Counted from the first letter of the stretch, positions 7,469 through 14,827 are shown. The stretch: DNA of 19,562 nt from DASXMX01 sp036794395 (GCA_036794395.1 DAIRGS010000123.1:1-19562); one strand, 5' to 3'. Numbers and translations: made by a program. Notes: generated by a model not told the origin, from the letters alone.

Positions 7469-8202
7469 CAGAGGCCCTCCGAGACGGCGGGACGGGCAAA
7501 CCGCCTGGATGCCCAGACAAGAAGGAGCGCCGCGATCATCGCCTGAATGAAAACCGCGCCGAGCATCAACGTCGGGCCGATATTTTTCGGTGGGATCAGG
7601 AATACAAATGGACAGATAACCCACAGGGGTGAAGGCGCGGGAACTGTGATTTCGACCGATGGATGCCAGACCGTGTGTTCTGCCGCTTGCGTCAAGCCCA
7701 ACGCGATGAGCAACCACATGAGCAGCACTGCCATCGCAATCAACGAGGCTCTCGTTTCGGTTGGAAGCCTGACGGTGAGTGCGTACATCCAGAAAAACAA
7801 CGATAACGCGGCGGCCAGTGTCCGCACATAAAGCCCCGCCATCGCGGCGCCAGGCATCTCACGCCCGCCGGCAAAGACAAGGCTAACGATCGCGGCAATG
7901 AAAATCGGGCCGGCTGTGAGCACGACGCCCATCGCAGACTTCACCGCGAAAACGCGCCACGGCGCGATAGGAAGCGACAATAAAGATTCGAGCGTGCCAT
8001 CATCCCGCTCGGCGGGAACGAGCCCCGTGCTGGCCAGGACGGGCAGCAGCGCCACGGCCAGAAAGCAGACCCACTGTAGAAGCAGTTCGTCGGCCACCAC
8101 CCGTGCGTGCAACCCAATGAGGGCGAATGCGCCGAGGATCAGCGAGCCGAACGCGAGCTTCCAGCTCTGCTCATGCCACTCTTTCCAGAGGAGGCTCCGC
8201 AT
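7468..8202 (-). CDS. ABC-2 type transporter permease
   Basis: A 244-residue membrane protein starting MRSLLWKEWHEQSWK, the same LLWKEW opening as the next permease. About six hydrophobic helices follow, with the conserved ABC-2 stretch LVPAERDDGTLESLLSLPIAPWRVFAVK between TM2 and TM3 acting as the coupling region to the ATPase. It lies between the ATPase gene, which it overlaps by 32 bases, and the second permease, which it overlaps by one base. That implies translational coupling and a heteromeric transporter in the inner membrane. YtrA-regulated ABC systems in other bacteria have been tied to cell-envelope stress and antibiotic response; a role here is only inferred from operon layout. Confidence 0.87.
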   Translation of the reverse strand: MRSLLWKEWHEQSWKLAFGSLILGAFALIGLHARVVADELLLQWVCFLAVALLPVLASTGLVPAERDDGTLESLLSLPIAPWRVFAVKSAMGVVLTAGPIFIAAIVSLVFAGGREMPGAAMAGLYVRTLAAALSLFFWMYALTVRLPTETRASLIAMAVLLMWLLIALGLTQAAEHTVWHPSVEITVPAPSPLWVICPFVFLIPPKNIGPTLMLGAVFIQAMIAALLLVWASRRFARPAVSEGL

Positions 8203-9088
8203 TAGCCGGTTCCTTTCGCCCGATCACATAGGCTTCAAAAATTTCGTCGAGGTTGAGTGCGATTTCGTCGAAGGGAATTTGCTCGCGTTGCAGCGCGGCG
8301 ATGGCAGGCTGAGCATCTTCGACAACAATGGATATCTGCCGTCCGCTTCGATTGATATCCAGGAGGCCCGGAAGCTTGCTTGCGGCATTTTCGGCGCTGG
8401 CGGAGAGAATGAATCTTTTAACGCGCTCCCGCAGATTCTCGGTGCTGTCCTGCCGGACGATGCGGCCGTGATCGAGAATTGCCACGACATCCGCGACCGG
8501 CTCGACCTCGTACAGCAGGTGCGAGCTGAAAAAGACCGTCACCTTTTCGCCCTGAAGATAGCCCACCAGATCGCGCAGGAATTCCTTGCGCATGATGGGA
8601 TCGAGGCCGAGAGTGGGATCATCGAGAATGACCAGTTCGGGGCGATGCGCCAGTGCCAGAAGCAGTGCAAGCCGGACACCCTGGCCTTTGGACAGGTGCT
8701 TAATTTTCGTTTTCAGCGGCAGCTCGAATCGACTGGTTAATTCCGCCGCCCATTTTTGATCCCATGTCGGGTAAAAAGGTGCGACAAATGAAATGATCTG
8801 CTGCACGCGCATCCAGCCGAACATGGCCTGATCCTCGGCGACGTATCCCACGCGCCGGCGCACTTCAAGCGGACTGACGGCCGGATCAAGCCCCAGCACG
8901 CGCACCGTTCCGCTGTCCGGCTTGAGCAGGCCCAGAAGCATCTTAATGCTCGTGGTCTTCCCCGCGCCGTTGCGGCCGAGATAGGCAAAGGTTTCGCCCT
9001 GTTGAACGGACAGGTTTTCGCCATTCAGCACGCGCTTGCGGCCGAAGTTTTTGACGACGTTGTTCATCTCAATGACGGCGTTACTCAT
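8171..9088 (-). CDS. ABC transporter ATP-binding protein
   Basis: A 305-residue cytoplasmic ATPase. Walker A is GRNGAGKTT (38-46), the Q-loop lies in GYVAEDQ (81-87), the signature is LSKGQ (132-136), Walker B is LVILDD (152-157), the D-loop is GLDP and the switch His is in SSH (H190). The residue after the Walker B Asp is Asp157 instead of the usual catalytic Glu. The C-terminal 80 residues are a regulatory tail typical of export-type ATPases. I chose the ATG at 9088: it precedes MSNAVIEMNNVVKNFG, where the domain starts, and overlaps the regulator's stop by eight bases (ATGAGTAA). A longer frame to 9172 runs back inside the regulator. It probably drives export or a conformational signal through the two downstream permeases. 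Confidence 0.92.
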   Translation of the reverse strand: MSNAVIEMNNVVKNFGRKRVLNGENLSVQQGETFAYLGRNGAGKTTSIKMLLGLLKPDSGTVRVLGLDPAVSPLEVRRRVGYVAEDQAMFGWMRVQQIISFVAPFYPTWDQKWAAELTSRFELPLKTKIKHLSKGQGVRLALLLALAHRPELVILDDPTLGLDPIMRKEFLRDLVGYLQGEKVTVFFSSHLLYEVEPVADVVAILDHGRIVRQDSTENLRERVKRFILSASAENAASKLPGLLDINRSGRQISIVVEDAQPAIAALQREQIPFDEIALNLDEIFEAYVIGRKEPANAEPPLERVA

Positions 9089-9500
9089 TGCGTTGGCCTC
9101 CCTTGGGTACGGAGCCCCGCTGGCGGTCTCGATGTTCGATGGCCTCGTCGAGCAACTTGTGAACGTCGTCATCGGAAATATTCAACTCCCCGGCCCGTCG
9201 AACAAAGCGCTGGGCCTCCTGCTGGAGAAGCTGGCGCTGTGCCTTGAGCCGCCCGGGCGGAAGACTGTCGGCGACGTAGGTTCCATCACCATGACGGCGC
9301 TCGAGCAACCCCTCGGCAGTCAGCTTCTCATAGACCCGCAGCACGGTGTTCTGATTGACGGCAAGTTCCCTGGCCAGTTGTCGCACACTGGGAAGACGGT
9401 CTCCGGGGGCCAACGTTCCACTGGCACAATGCGTGCGGACTTGATCCGCGATTTGCCGGGCGATCGGCATGCCGGAGGATGTTTCGATGCGGATGAACAT
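9081..9500 (-). CDS. GntR-family regulator, YtrA subfamily
   Basis: A 139-residue DNA-binding protein. The winged helix-turn-helix spans about 10-76 (PIARQIADQVRTHCASGTL, then GDRLPSVRQLARELAVNQNTVLRVYEKLTAEGLLERRHGDGTYV), followed by a short helical tail of some 60 residues in place of a large ligand domain. That size is the mark of the YtrA subfamily, whose members sit at the head of ABC operons and repress them. Here it is the first gene of the ATPase-permease-permease operon. The start at 9500 fits the normal N-terminus (MFIRIETSSGMPI). Upstream in-frame ATGs up to 9554 would lie in or before the promoter described below. Autoregulation through the palindrome at 9515-9526 is likely. Confidence 0.9.
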   Translation of the reverse strand: MFIRIETSSGMPIARQIADQVRTHCASGTLAPGDRLPSVRQLARELAVNQNTVLRVYEKLTAEGLLERRHGDGTYVADSLPPGRLKAQRQLLQQEAQRFVRRAGELNISDDDVHKLLDEAIEHRDRQRGSVPKGGQRNE

Positions 9501-9514
9501 TGCGGGGTCGGTGA

Positions 9515-9526
9515 ATACAGATGTAT
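9515..9526. promoter_or_regulatory. Candidate GntR/YtrA operator
   Basis: ATACAGATGTAT is two perfectly inverted five-base halves (ATACA, TGTAT) with a two-base centre. It overlaps the -10 hexamer and start point of the promoter of the regulator's own gene, the position expected for autorepression. Binding by this protein is inferred. Confidence 0.5.
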
Positions 9527-9550
9527 AACAGTATTTCCAAGTCATTACAA
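9515..9550 (-). promoter_or_regulatory. Probable sigma-70 promoter of the gntR-ABC operon
   Basis: On the minus strand TTGTAA (9545-9550) is followed after exactly 17 bases by TATACA (9522-9527). Each hexamer matches its consensus at four of six positions. Transcription would start near 9515, leaving a leader of only about 15 bases before the ATG at 9500, with no visible Shine-Dalgarno. Confidence 0.55.
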
Positions 9551-9594
9551 GCATATTCTTTCGACCCGATCAGCGTGAATCGGATGAGCAACCC

Positions 9595-9747
9595 TCTGCC
9601 ACCCACAGGGCTATCGCATATGACCCCTCCGACGCAAAAAATGGGAGTGCGAGGCTCCTGCCGAGCTTATGCTTGATCGAAAAACGCGGCTCGGCAGGAG
9701 CCTCGCACTCCCGCTGAGCCCATATGCGATTGCCCTTCTGCCACCCA
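9595..9747. mobile_element. Small palindromic element with terminal inverted repeats (MITE-like)
   Basis: AGGGCTATCGCATATG (9607-9622) and CATATGCGATTGCCCT (9721-9736) are inverted copies matching at 15 of 16 positions. They enclose a 24-bp perfect hairpin. Directly outside them the 11-base sequence TCTGCCACCCA occurs on both sides in direct orientation (9595-9605 and 9737-9747; one base separates it from the left repeat). The layout of direct repeat, inverted repeat, core, inverted repeat, direct repeat is that of an inserted non-autonomous element with target duplication, about 130 bp long. No gene is inside. It lies between the gntR-ABC operon and the toxin-antitoxin pair. Confidence 0.5.
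9643..9712. repeat. 24-bp perfect inverted repeat (core hairpin)
   Basis: The left arm (9643-9666, starting GGGAGTGCGAGGCTCCTG) and the right arm (9689-9712, ending CCTCGCACTCCC) are perfect complements over 24 bases with a 22-base loop. The motif GTGCGAGGCTCCTGCCGAGC is one I associate with abundant intergenic repeats in planctomycete genomes (from memory). It could also act as a strong RNA hairpin ending transcripts, but no T-run follows. Confidence 0.75.
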
Positions 9748-9792
9748 GCCTCACTTCGTTTGCCACTTCCGCGAAGGCGATGTAGCATTTAG

Positions 9793-9810
9793 TTTGATGC
9801 AAATTTGATG
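9793..9810 (+). promoter_or_regulatory. Possible operator ahead of toxin-antitoxin operon
   Basis: TTTGATG occurs twice (9793-9799 and 9804-9810), and the junction forms the 8-base palindrome CAAATTTG (9800-9807). It lies 12 bases before the antitoxin start, where Phd/YefM antitoxins usually bind to repress their own operon. No clear -35/-10 pair or Shine-Dalgarno was seen. The assignment is positional. Confidence 0.3.
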
Positions 9811-9821
9811 TGAGATAACCC

Positions 9822-10118
9822 ATGATCAACCTGAGTAGAGACATCCTCTCATTGTCCCATTTCAAGCGCAAAACCAGCGAGTTGATGGAGCAGTTAAAGG
9901 AAAGCGGAGATCCTGTAGTACTGACTGTTAACGGCAAGGCAGAGCTTGTGGTGCAAGACGCCGCCGCGTACCAGCGGCTGGTCGAGAAAACGGAAGAAGT
10001 CGACGCATTGGAAGGAATTCATCGAGGGCTACAAGACGTGAAGCGGGGGCGAACCCGCCCGGCACGGCAGGCAATCGATGAAATTCGGCGGAAACGGAAG
10101 ATCCCGCGTAAGGCATGA
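9822..10118 (+). CDS. Type II antitoxin, Phd/YefM family
   Basis: A 98-residue antitoxin. The N-terminal DNA-binding fold reads SLSHFKRKTSELMEQLKESGDPVVLTVNGKAELVVQDAAAYQRL (about 10-53), the standard Phd/YefM pattern. A charged C-terminal tail (DVKRGRTRPARQAIDEIRRKRKIPRKA) would wrap and neutralise the toxin. The stop overlaps the toxin start (ATGA, 10115-10118), so the two are translationally coupled. By family rule it also represses its own promoter. The tail is unusually rich in Arg/Lys. Confidence 0.92.
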   Translation: MINLSRDILSLSHFKRKTSELMEQLKESGDPVVLTVNGKAELVVQDAAAYQRLVEKTEEVDALEGIHRGLQDVKRGRTRPARQAIDEIRRKRKIPRKA

Positions 10119-10453
10119 AGTACCGCGTCCATTTTACCGACAGTGCGTCCGCTGATGCCGAGAGGGCATACGTTTGGCTGGCGGAGCAGGTGCCTCGAGC
10201 CGCGGTAAAATGGTTCAATGGATTGCTCGACGTAGTCGAATCCCTTGAGTCATTTCCGACGCGATGCGCCATCGCACCTGAAAGTGAGAATGCGGATGAG
10301 GAAATCCGTCAGATGCTGTATGGCCGACGTCCGCATGTCTATCGAATTCTGTTCATCATTCGGGGCAAAGAAGTATTTGTAATCCACATCCGCCACGGCG
10401 CGCGGCAGGCGATGCAGCGAGGTGACATCGCGATCCCCCCCGATACCACTTAA
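10115..10453 (+). CDS. Type II toxin, RelE/ParE superfamily
   Basis: A 112-residue toxin partner of the preceding antitoxin. Visible family features are the N-terminal strand and first helix (YRVHFTDSASADAERAYVWLAEQVPRAAVKWFNGLLDVVESLESFP), the loop EEIRQMLYGRRPHVYRILFIIRGKEVFVIHI, and the closing RHGARQ that matches the C-terminal HxARQ/HGRR motif. RelE members cut mRNA on the ribosome and ParE members poison gyrase; the sequence alone does not separate these. The extra ten residues at the C-terminus (GDIAIPPDTT) look dispensable. The pair sits beside the MITE-like element, in keeping with a mobile accessory patch. Confidence 0.9.
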   Translation: MKYRVHFTDSASADAERAYVWLAEQVPRAAVKWFNGLLDVVESLESFPTRCAIAPESENADEEIRQMLYGRRPHVYRILFIIRGKEVFVIHIRHGARQAMQRGDIAIPPDTT

Positions 10454-10471
10454 AACATCGGAAAACTGCTG

Positions 10472-10499
10472 GTGGACGTTACTGCGGGGCGGCTATGAT
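10472..10499 (+). promoter_or_regulatory. Possible promoter of the TlpA-like gene
   Basis: GTGGAC (10472-10477) and TATGAT (10494-10499) are 16 bases apart. The -10 matches consensus at five of six positions, the -35 is weak. It lies 52 bases before the ATG of the secreted thioredoxin-like gene and after the toxin stop. Confidence 0.3.
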
Positions 10500-10551
10500 G
10501 GAACCTGCAAATTATTGATCCGAGAAATGACCACTTTTGAAGGGACCAACG

Positions 10552-11652
10552 ATGTTCAGTCGACATGCACGCCTTACTCTCGTTGGGCTGTCAATCTTCA
10601 TGGCGGCATACAGCGGCCAGGCGATCGCCGCTGATCCTCCGGCCGCGACGCAGCCGGCCAAGCGCGATCCCCAGGCGATTTTGAAGGACATTCAGGCGGC
10701 CGGGGCGGTGATGGGCCAATTGAATCCGAGCGATCTTCTTGATCCTGCAAAGCGGAAGGAGATTGCGCCCAAGTTGTTGCCTGCATTGAAGACGCTTTCG
10801 TCGTTGGCCGAGGAGTTGACCGGGCTGGATGAGCCTCAGGCCAAGGAGCAGGGGAGGATGATGAAGGGGCAGCTTACGAGCATGCGCGTCATCCTGGGGG
10901 ACAAGGAAATGACCGAGCAACTTGAAAAGCAATCCAAGAGCAGCAATGCGGCCGAAGCGCTGGCGGCGAAGTCGGATTTGCTGCCGGCTCAATGGCTGCT
11001 TGCCAACAAGGATGACGCGGCTCAGTCAAAGCTGGTGGCCGAGGCTGCGGCGCTAGCCAAGGCAAATCCCACCGATGACCGGCTGACGGTTGCCCTCATG
11101 ACGATGACGCAGATGGGCGCCGCAAGCACCGAAATGAATGGGAAGGTTGAAGACCTGGTCGTTGGAATGAAGAGTCCGGCGGCGGCGCAAATGGCGCCGA
11201 TGATCGAAGGCAAACGGAAATTACAGGGGCTTGAGAACAAGCCGCTGGTGATCAAAGGAGCGAAAAACGGCGGCGGGGAATTTTCGACCGAGACGTGGAA
11301 GGGCAAAGTCGTGCTGGTGGACTTCTGGGCGACGTGGTGCGGGCCGTGCCTTGCGGAATTGCCGCGGGTGAAGAAGGCATATTCGACCTGGCATGACAAA
11401 GGCCTGGAAGTGCTGGGCGTTTCCTGTGACAACTCCGGCGACGATCTAACCAAGTTTCTGACCTCCAACCCAGACATGCCCTGGCCCCAGTTGTTTGACC
11501 CCAAGACGGCAGGCTGGCACCCCGTCGCAACCGGCTTCGGCATTACGGGCATCCCAACGATGTTCCTGATCGATAAGAAGGGCATCGTGCGAACCGTTGA
11601 GGCACGGGAGAATTTTGAAGAGTTGATTCCGAAGATGCTCAATGAGAAATAG
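10552..11652 (+). CDS. Secreted TlpA-like thiol-disulfide oxidoreductase with helical N-terminal domain
   Basis: A 366-residue protein exported by a signal peptide (basic MFSRHAR, hydrophobic core, cleavage likely after AIA at about 27). A short Ala/Thr/Pro linker (DPPAATQPAKRDP) and a Lys/Gln/Ala-rich helical region of about 190 residues with no recognised domain follow. The C-terminal thioredoxin fold (about 228-366) has KGKVVLVDFWATWCGPCLAELPRV with active-site CGPC at 263-266 and the cis-proline loop GIPTMFLID (P335). TlpA/ResA-type proteins reduce or rearrange disulfides, including apocytochrome or copper-protein cysteines, outside the cytoplasm. The start at 10552 has AGGGA at a good distance; a TTG at 10537 would overlap it. 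No cytochrome gene is adjacent, so the substrate is open. Confidence 0.88.
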   Translation: MFSRHARLTLVGLSIFMAAYSGQAIAADPPAATQPAKRDPQAILKDIQAAGAVMGQLNPSDLLDPAKRKEIAPKLLPALKTLSSLAEELTGLDEPQAKEQGRMMKGQLTSMRVILGDKEMTEQLEKQSKSSNAAEALAAKSDLLPAQWLLANKDDAAQSKLVAEAAALAKANPTDDRLTVALMTMTQMGAASTEMNGKVEDLVVGMKSPAAAQMAPMIEGKRKLQGLENKPLVIKGAKNGGGEFSTETWKGKVVLVDFWATWCGPCLAELPRVKKAYSTWHDKGLEVLGVSCDNSGDDLTKFLTSNPDMPWPQLFDPKTAGWHPVATGFGITGIPTMFLIDKKGIVRTVEARENFEELIPKMLNEK

Positions 11653-11757
11653 TCGTATAGGTGGCCAAGTTGCTGTTTGCGATTCCGGGACGTGGGCAGC
11701 GCTTCGAGCTATACGTGCAGGCCTGGAGGTCCGCACCACAATTTTAGGAGCGGAGCC

Positions 11758-12849
11758 ATGAAATGGGCGGCGTCATTGATTGTGGCGGCATTGTTGCCGG
11801 TGCAGGTTGCGTTTGCGGTCGATCGAAGGCTGTACGTCACCGATCGAACCGGCATCAGTGTTTATGACATCGATCACGGGCACGCTTTTGTTCGCAAGAT
11901 CGAGATTCCCAATAGCGGTGATTACAAAGGCATCGCGGCCAGCCCGCAGTTGGGACGGGTGTATGTTACCTCGCATACTCGGGATGAATTGATCTGTCTG
12001 GACGGGGCAAGCGACAAGATTCTGTGGCGGAAGAACCTTGGGAAGTATGCCGACAGCATGTGGGTGACGCCCGATGGAATGCGGCTGTATCTGCCGTTCC
12101 GGGATGAGACGGATTGGAAGGTGATCGACGCGAAAGATGGATCTGTTCTGGCGCGCATCGAGACCGAGCGGGGTAAGCGATACGAGGTGGATCCGATTCA
12201 GGATATCGGGCCGCACAACACGTGGATCAATCCGGCGGGGACGCGGGTGTACATGGAAGTGTTGACGGTCAACCACATCTATGTCGCGGACATCAAGAGC
12301 AATCAGGTGCTTGGGAAGATCGGGCCGTTCGCCAAAGGCGTGCGGCCGTTTGCGGTGAGCGACGATGAAAAATATCTGTATGCGAATGTTGATGGATTGC
12401 TCGGGTTTGAGATTGCCCAGATCAATGAAGATCATTCCGGCGGAAAGGTGATTCATCGCGTCGAGACTCAGACGCCCGCCGAGCGGATTGCGGAAGTTTC
12501 GCCCGCTCCGGCACACAAGCCGCACAGCACGGCCAGCCATGGGATCAACCTCCGGCCGGACCAGAAGGAAGTGTGGTTGGTGGATGGGGTTTACGGATAT
12601 GTATATGTGTTTGATGTGAGCGTGCTTCCACCGAAGCAGACTGCGAGCATTCCGATATTTAAGGATCCGAAGGATCGGCCCCACCCGGGTTGGCTGACGT
12701 TCGGCATCAATGGGCAATATGCGTATCCGGATGGCGGTGCGGTGATCGATGCGCAGTCCAAGCAGGTCGTCGCGCGCATACCGACCAGTGAGAAGCTGAT
12801 CGAGGTTGATTTTGAGGGGCAGAAAATGGTTGGGGCCGGGCACCGATGA
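11758..12849 (+). CDS. Secreted YncE-like beta-propeller protein
   Basis: A 363-residue protein with signal peptide MKWAASLIVAALLPVQVAFA. A run of propeller blades follows: RLYVTDRTGISVYDID, GRVYVTSHTRDELICLDGASDKI, MRLYLPFRDETDWKVIDAKDGSV, TRVYMEVLTVNHIYVADIKSNQV, KYLYANVDGLLGFEI, and VWLVDGVYGYVYVFDV, ending HPGWLTFGINGQYAYPDGGAVIDAQSKQVVARI. This is the YVTN/YncE pattern of about 40-45 residues per blade, giving around seven blades. Such proteins bind partners or cofactors in the periplasm; no heme-binding CxxCH is present. TAGGAGCGG before the ATG at 11758 fixes the start. The stop overlaps the next gene's ATG (ATGA), so the two are made together. Function unknown. Confidence 0.85.
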   Translation: MKWAASLIVAALLPVQVAFAVDRRLYVTDRTGISVYDIDHGHAFVRKIEIPNSGDYKGIAASPQLGRVYVTSHTRDELICLDGASDKILWRKNLGKYADSMWVTPDGMRLYLPFRDETDWKVIDAKDGSVLARIETERGKRYEVDPIQDIGPHNTWINPAGTRVYMEVLTVNHIYVADIKSNQVLGKIGPFAKGVRPFAVSDDEKYLYANVDGLLGFEIAQINEDHSGGKVIHRVETQTPAERIAEVSPAPAHKPHSTASHGINLRPDQKEVWLVDGVYGYVYVFDVSVLPPKQTASIPIFKDPKDRPHPGWLTFGINGQYAYPDGGAVIDAQSKQVVARIPTSEKLIEVDFEGQKMVGAGHR

Positions 12850-14732
12850 CGCCGGGGATGGACGTTCAGGCCGCGTTCGATCGCGCCGTCCAACTTCACC
12901 GGGGCGGCGAACTGACCGAAGCAGCATCGCTGTACGCGAAGTTATTAACGGATTCTCCCGCCTATCTTGGGGCGATTGAAGGTCTCGCACAAATCCGGTT
13001 TCAGACGGGCGATGCGCGCGGGGCATCGGAGTTGCTAAGACGGGCGGTTGCGATTGAGCCAGGTTCGTGGGCATTTCATGCTAATTTAGGTGGTGCGCTG
13101 GCAGCGCAGGGATTATTTGACGAAGCCATTGGGGAGCTCCAACACGCGCTTGGTTTGAAACGGGATTCGCCCGACATTCGGATGAATCTGGCCAGAATGC
13201 TGAGCCGCGCCGGCGGCGCGCAGGTGAGCGCGGGAAATGTGAAAGGTGGAATTGAGAACTTTCGGCAAGCAATTGTGTTGCAGCCGGGTTTTGTGGAGCC
13301 ATACATTGAGCTTGCAAACACCTTGATGACAGAGCGCCGGTTCGCCGAGGCAGTTGAACCCTATCGAAGGGCGATTGAGTTAAGTCCGAATTCACCTGAG
13401 GCGTTCAACAACCTGGGGGTGGCTCTTCAGGAAGCCGCCCGGCTGGATGAAGCGGTGGACGCGTGCCTGCAAGCGATTGCATTATGCCCCAACTACCCGG
13501 AAGCCTGGTACAACCTTGGGCGCATGCGGCAGGACCAGGGCTTGGACGAGCCGACGGAAAAAGCATTTCGCGAGACGATCGCCTTGCGACCCCAGTTTGC
13601 CGAGGCGCACAACAACCTGGCAATGACGCTTGGAGCACAAGGCCGGTTCGATGAGGCCATCGCAAGCTACCGGCATGCAATCGAGATTCGGGCAGACTAC
13701 AAGGACCCGTGGATTAACCTCGGAGTGGCGCTGAAGGATAGTGGGCGCCTGGGAGAAGCGATTTCCCACTATCGACAGGTACTGGCCAAATGGCCGGAAC
13801 TGCCCGAAGCCTGGTGGAACATGGGGACGACGCTCCTGCTGGCCGGAGACTTTGAGCGCGGATGGCCGGCGATGGAAAGCCGGCGACGCATTGCAACACT
13901 GGGATGCGACAGGCAGTTTTCAGAACCACAATGGCGAGGCGAACCATTGGAGGGAAAGACGGTTCTACTTCATGCCGAGCAGGGGTTTGGGGATGCGATT
14001 CAGTTCATCCGCTATGCGCCACTGGTGCGGGACCGCGGGGGACGGATCATTGTGCAATGCCACCCTGAACTCGTCCGGCTCTTTAACGGGCAGGCGGGAG
14101 TCGATCACGTGGTCGGCGATATTCAGCCGCTGCCGCGCTTTGATCTTCATTGTCCGCTACTGAGCCTGCCGCACGTCTTCGGTACGACGCTGGCAAACAT
14201 ACCAGCAAGTGTGCCCTATCTGAATCCGGATCCGCCGCTGGTTGACCGATGGGCCGGCACGCTTGAAAAGTTGCCCGGCACATTGAGAGTCGGAATCGCC
14301 TGGGCGGGGAACCCAAAACATGTTAACGACAGACGCCGATCGATTTCGCCAGCCGAACTGGGCCCACTTGGGGCGATAAACGGGGTTCGGTATTTCAGTT
14401 TGGTGAAGCGGACGGGCTTGCAGGAAAGTACGATGCCCTTGCCAATCAGTTGTGTCGATTTGACGACAGCGCTTTCCGACTTTTCCGATACTGCTGCGAT
14501 GATCGGCAATCTTGATTTGGTGATCAGCGTGGATACGGCTGTGGGCCATCTGGCCGGCGCGATGGGCAAGCGGGTCTGGCTGCTGCTCCCTTATGCGCCA
14601 GATTGGCGTTGGATGCTTGGGCGCGACGATTCGCCATGGTATCCAACGATGCGGCTGTTTCGGCAGCGCGCCTGGGGTGATTGGGGTTCGGTCATACATC
14701 ACGTTGTCGCGGCCCTCAAACAGGAACTTTGA
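12846..14732 (+). CDS. TPR protein with C-terminal glycosyltransferase-like domain
   Basis: A 628-residue protein without a signal peptide. Roughly ten TPR units fill residues about 5-345 (for example PEAFNNLGVALQEAARLDEAVDACLQAIALCPNY and AEAHNNLAMTLGAQGRFDEAIASYRHAIEI), with the typical 34-residue period and one blade lengthened around AGGAQVSAGN. The last 270 residues carry motifs of TPR-linked GT9/GT41-like transferases: HAEQGFGDAIQFIRYAPLV, LRVGIAWAGNPKH, and DLVISVDTAVGHLAGAMGKRVWLLLPYAPDWRW. A role in glycosylating proteins or surface glycans is inferred; donor and acceptor are unknown. It is coupled to the secreted propeller gene by ATGA overlap. A second in-frame ATG at 12858 is possible. 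Confidence 0.85.
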   Translation: MTPGMDVQAAFDRAVQLHRGGELTEAASLYAKLLTDSPAYLGAIEGLAQIRFQTGDARGASELLRRAVAIEPGSWAFHANLGGALAAQGLFDEAIGELQHALGLKRDSPDIRMNLARMLSRAGGAQVSAGNVKGGIENFRQAIVLQPGFVEPYIELANTLMTERRFAEAVEPYRRAIELSPNSPEAFNNLGVALQEAARLDEAVDACLQAIALCPNYPEAWYNLGRMRQDQGLDEPTEKAFRETIALRPQFAEAHNNLAMTLGAQGRFDEAIASYRHAIEIRADYKDPWINLGVALKDSGRLGEAISHYRQVLAKWPELPEAWWNMGTTLLLAGDFERGWPAMESRRRIATLGCDRQFSEPQWRGEPLEGKTVLLHAEQGFGDAIQFIRYAPLVRDRGGRIIVQCHPELVRLFNGQAGVDHVVGDIQPLPRFDLHCPLLSLPHVFGTTLANIPASVPYLNPDPPLVDRWAGTLEKLPGTLRVGIAWAGNPKHVNDRRRSISPAELGPLGAINGVRYFSLVKRTGLQESTMPLPISCVDLTTALSDFSDTAAMIGNLDLVISVDTAVGHLAGAMGKRVWLLLPYAPDWRWMLGRDDSPWYPTMRLFRQRAWGDWGSVIHHVVAALKQEL

Positions 14733-14827
14733 ATTCGGACGAGATGGCAAGTCCGATAGCCATGTGATGGGGGTTACAAGCCACACAGTTGCCCTTTCCT
14801 GCCTAAACCGATCGTGCGGCCCCGCCG

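Noticed and set aside
7432..8194. Identical 20-base sequence at the starts of the two ABC permease genes (7432-7451 and 8175-8194)
   Set aside because: It encodes the shared SLLWKEW motif of the permease family, so it is explained by paralogy or codon sharing and not by a separate repeat.
11654..11715. Seven-base inverted pair CGTATAG/CTATACG between the TlpA-like and propeller genes
   Set aside because: Separated by 48 bases; expected by chance at this length.
11773..13074. A 433-codon open frame on the minus strand across the propeller and TPR genes
   Set aside because: It is antisense to two well-supported genes with signal peptide, blades and TPRs, and its own translation is His/Arg/Pro-rich with no recognisable domain.
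12846..14732. Eukaryotic-type O-GlcNAc transferase
   Set aside because: The TPR plus glycosyltransferase layout is similar, but the C-terminal motifs (GFGDAIQFIRY, DTAVGHLAGA) are those of the bacterial TPR-GT9-like proteins, so the specific O-GlcNAc activity cannot be claimed.
14735..14756. Inverted repeat TCGGAC/GTCCGA just after the TPR-glycosyltransferase gene
   Set aside because: Only six pairs with a ten-base loop and no T-tract; too weak for a terminator.
14741..14800. Possible sigma-54 promoter ahead of the barrel gene
   Set aside because: TGGCA-like and TTGCC-like pieces are present but the GG and GC dinucleotides do not have the required spacing.
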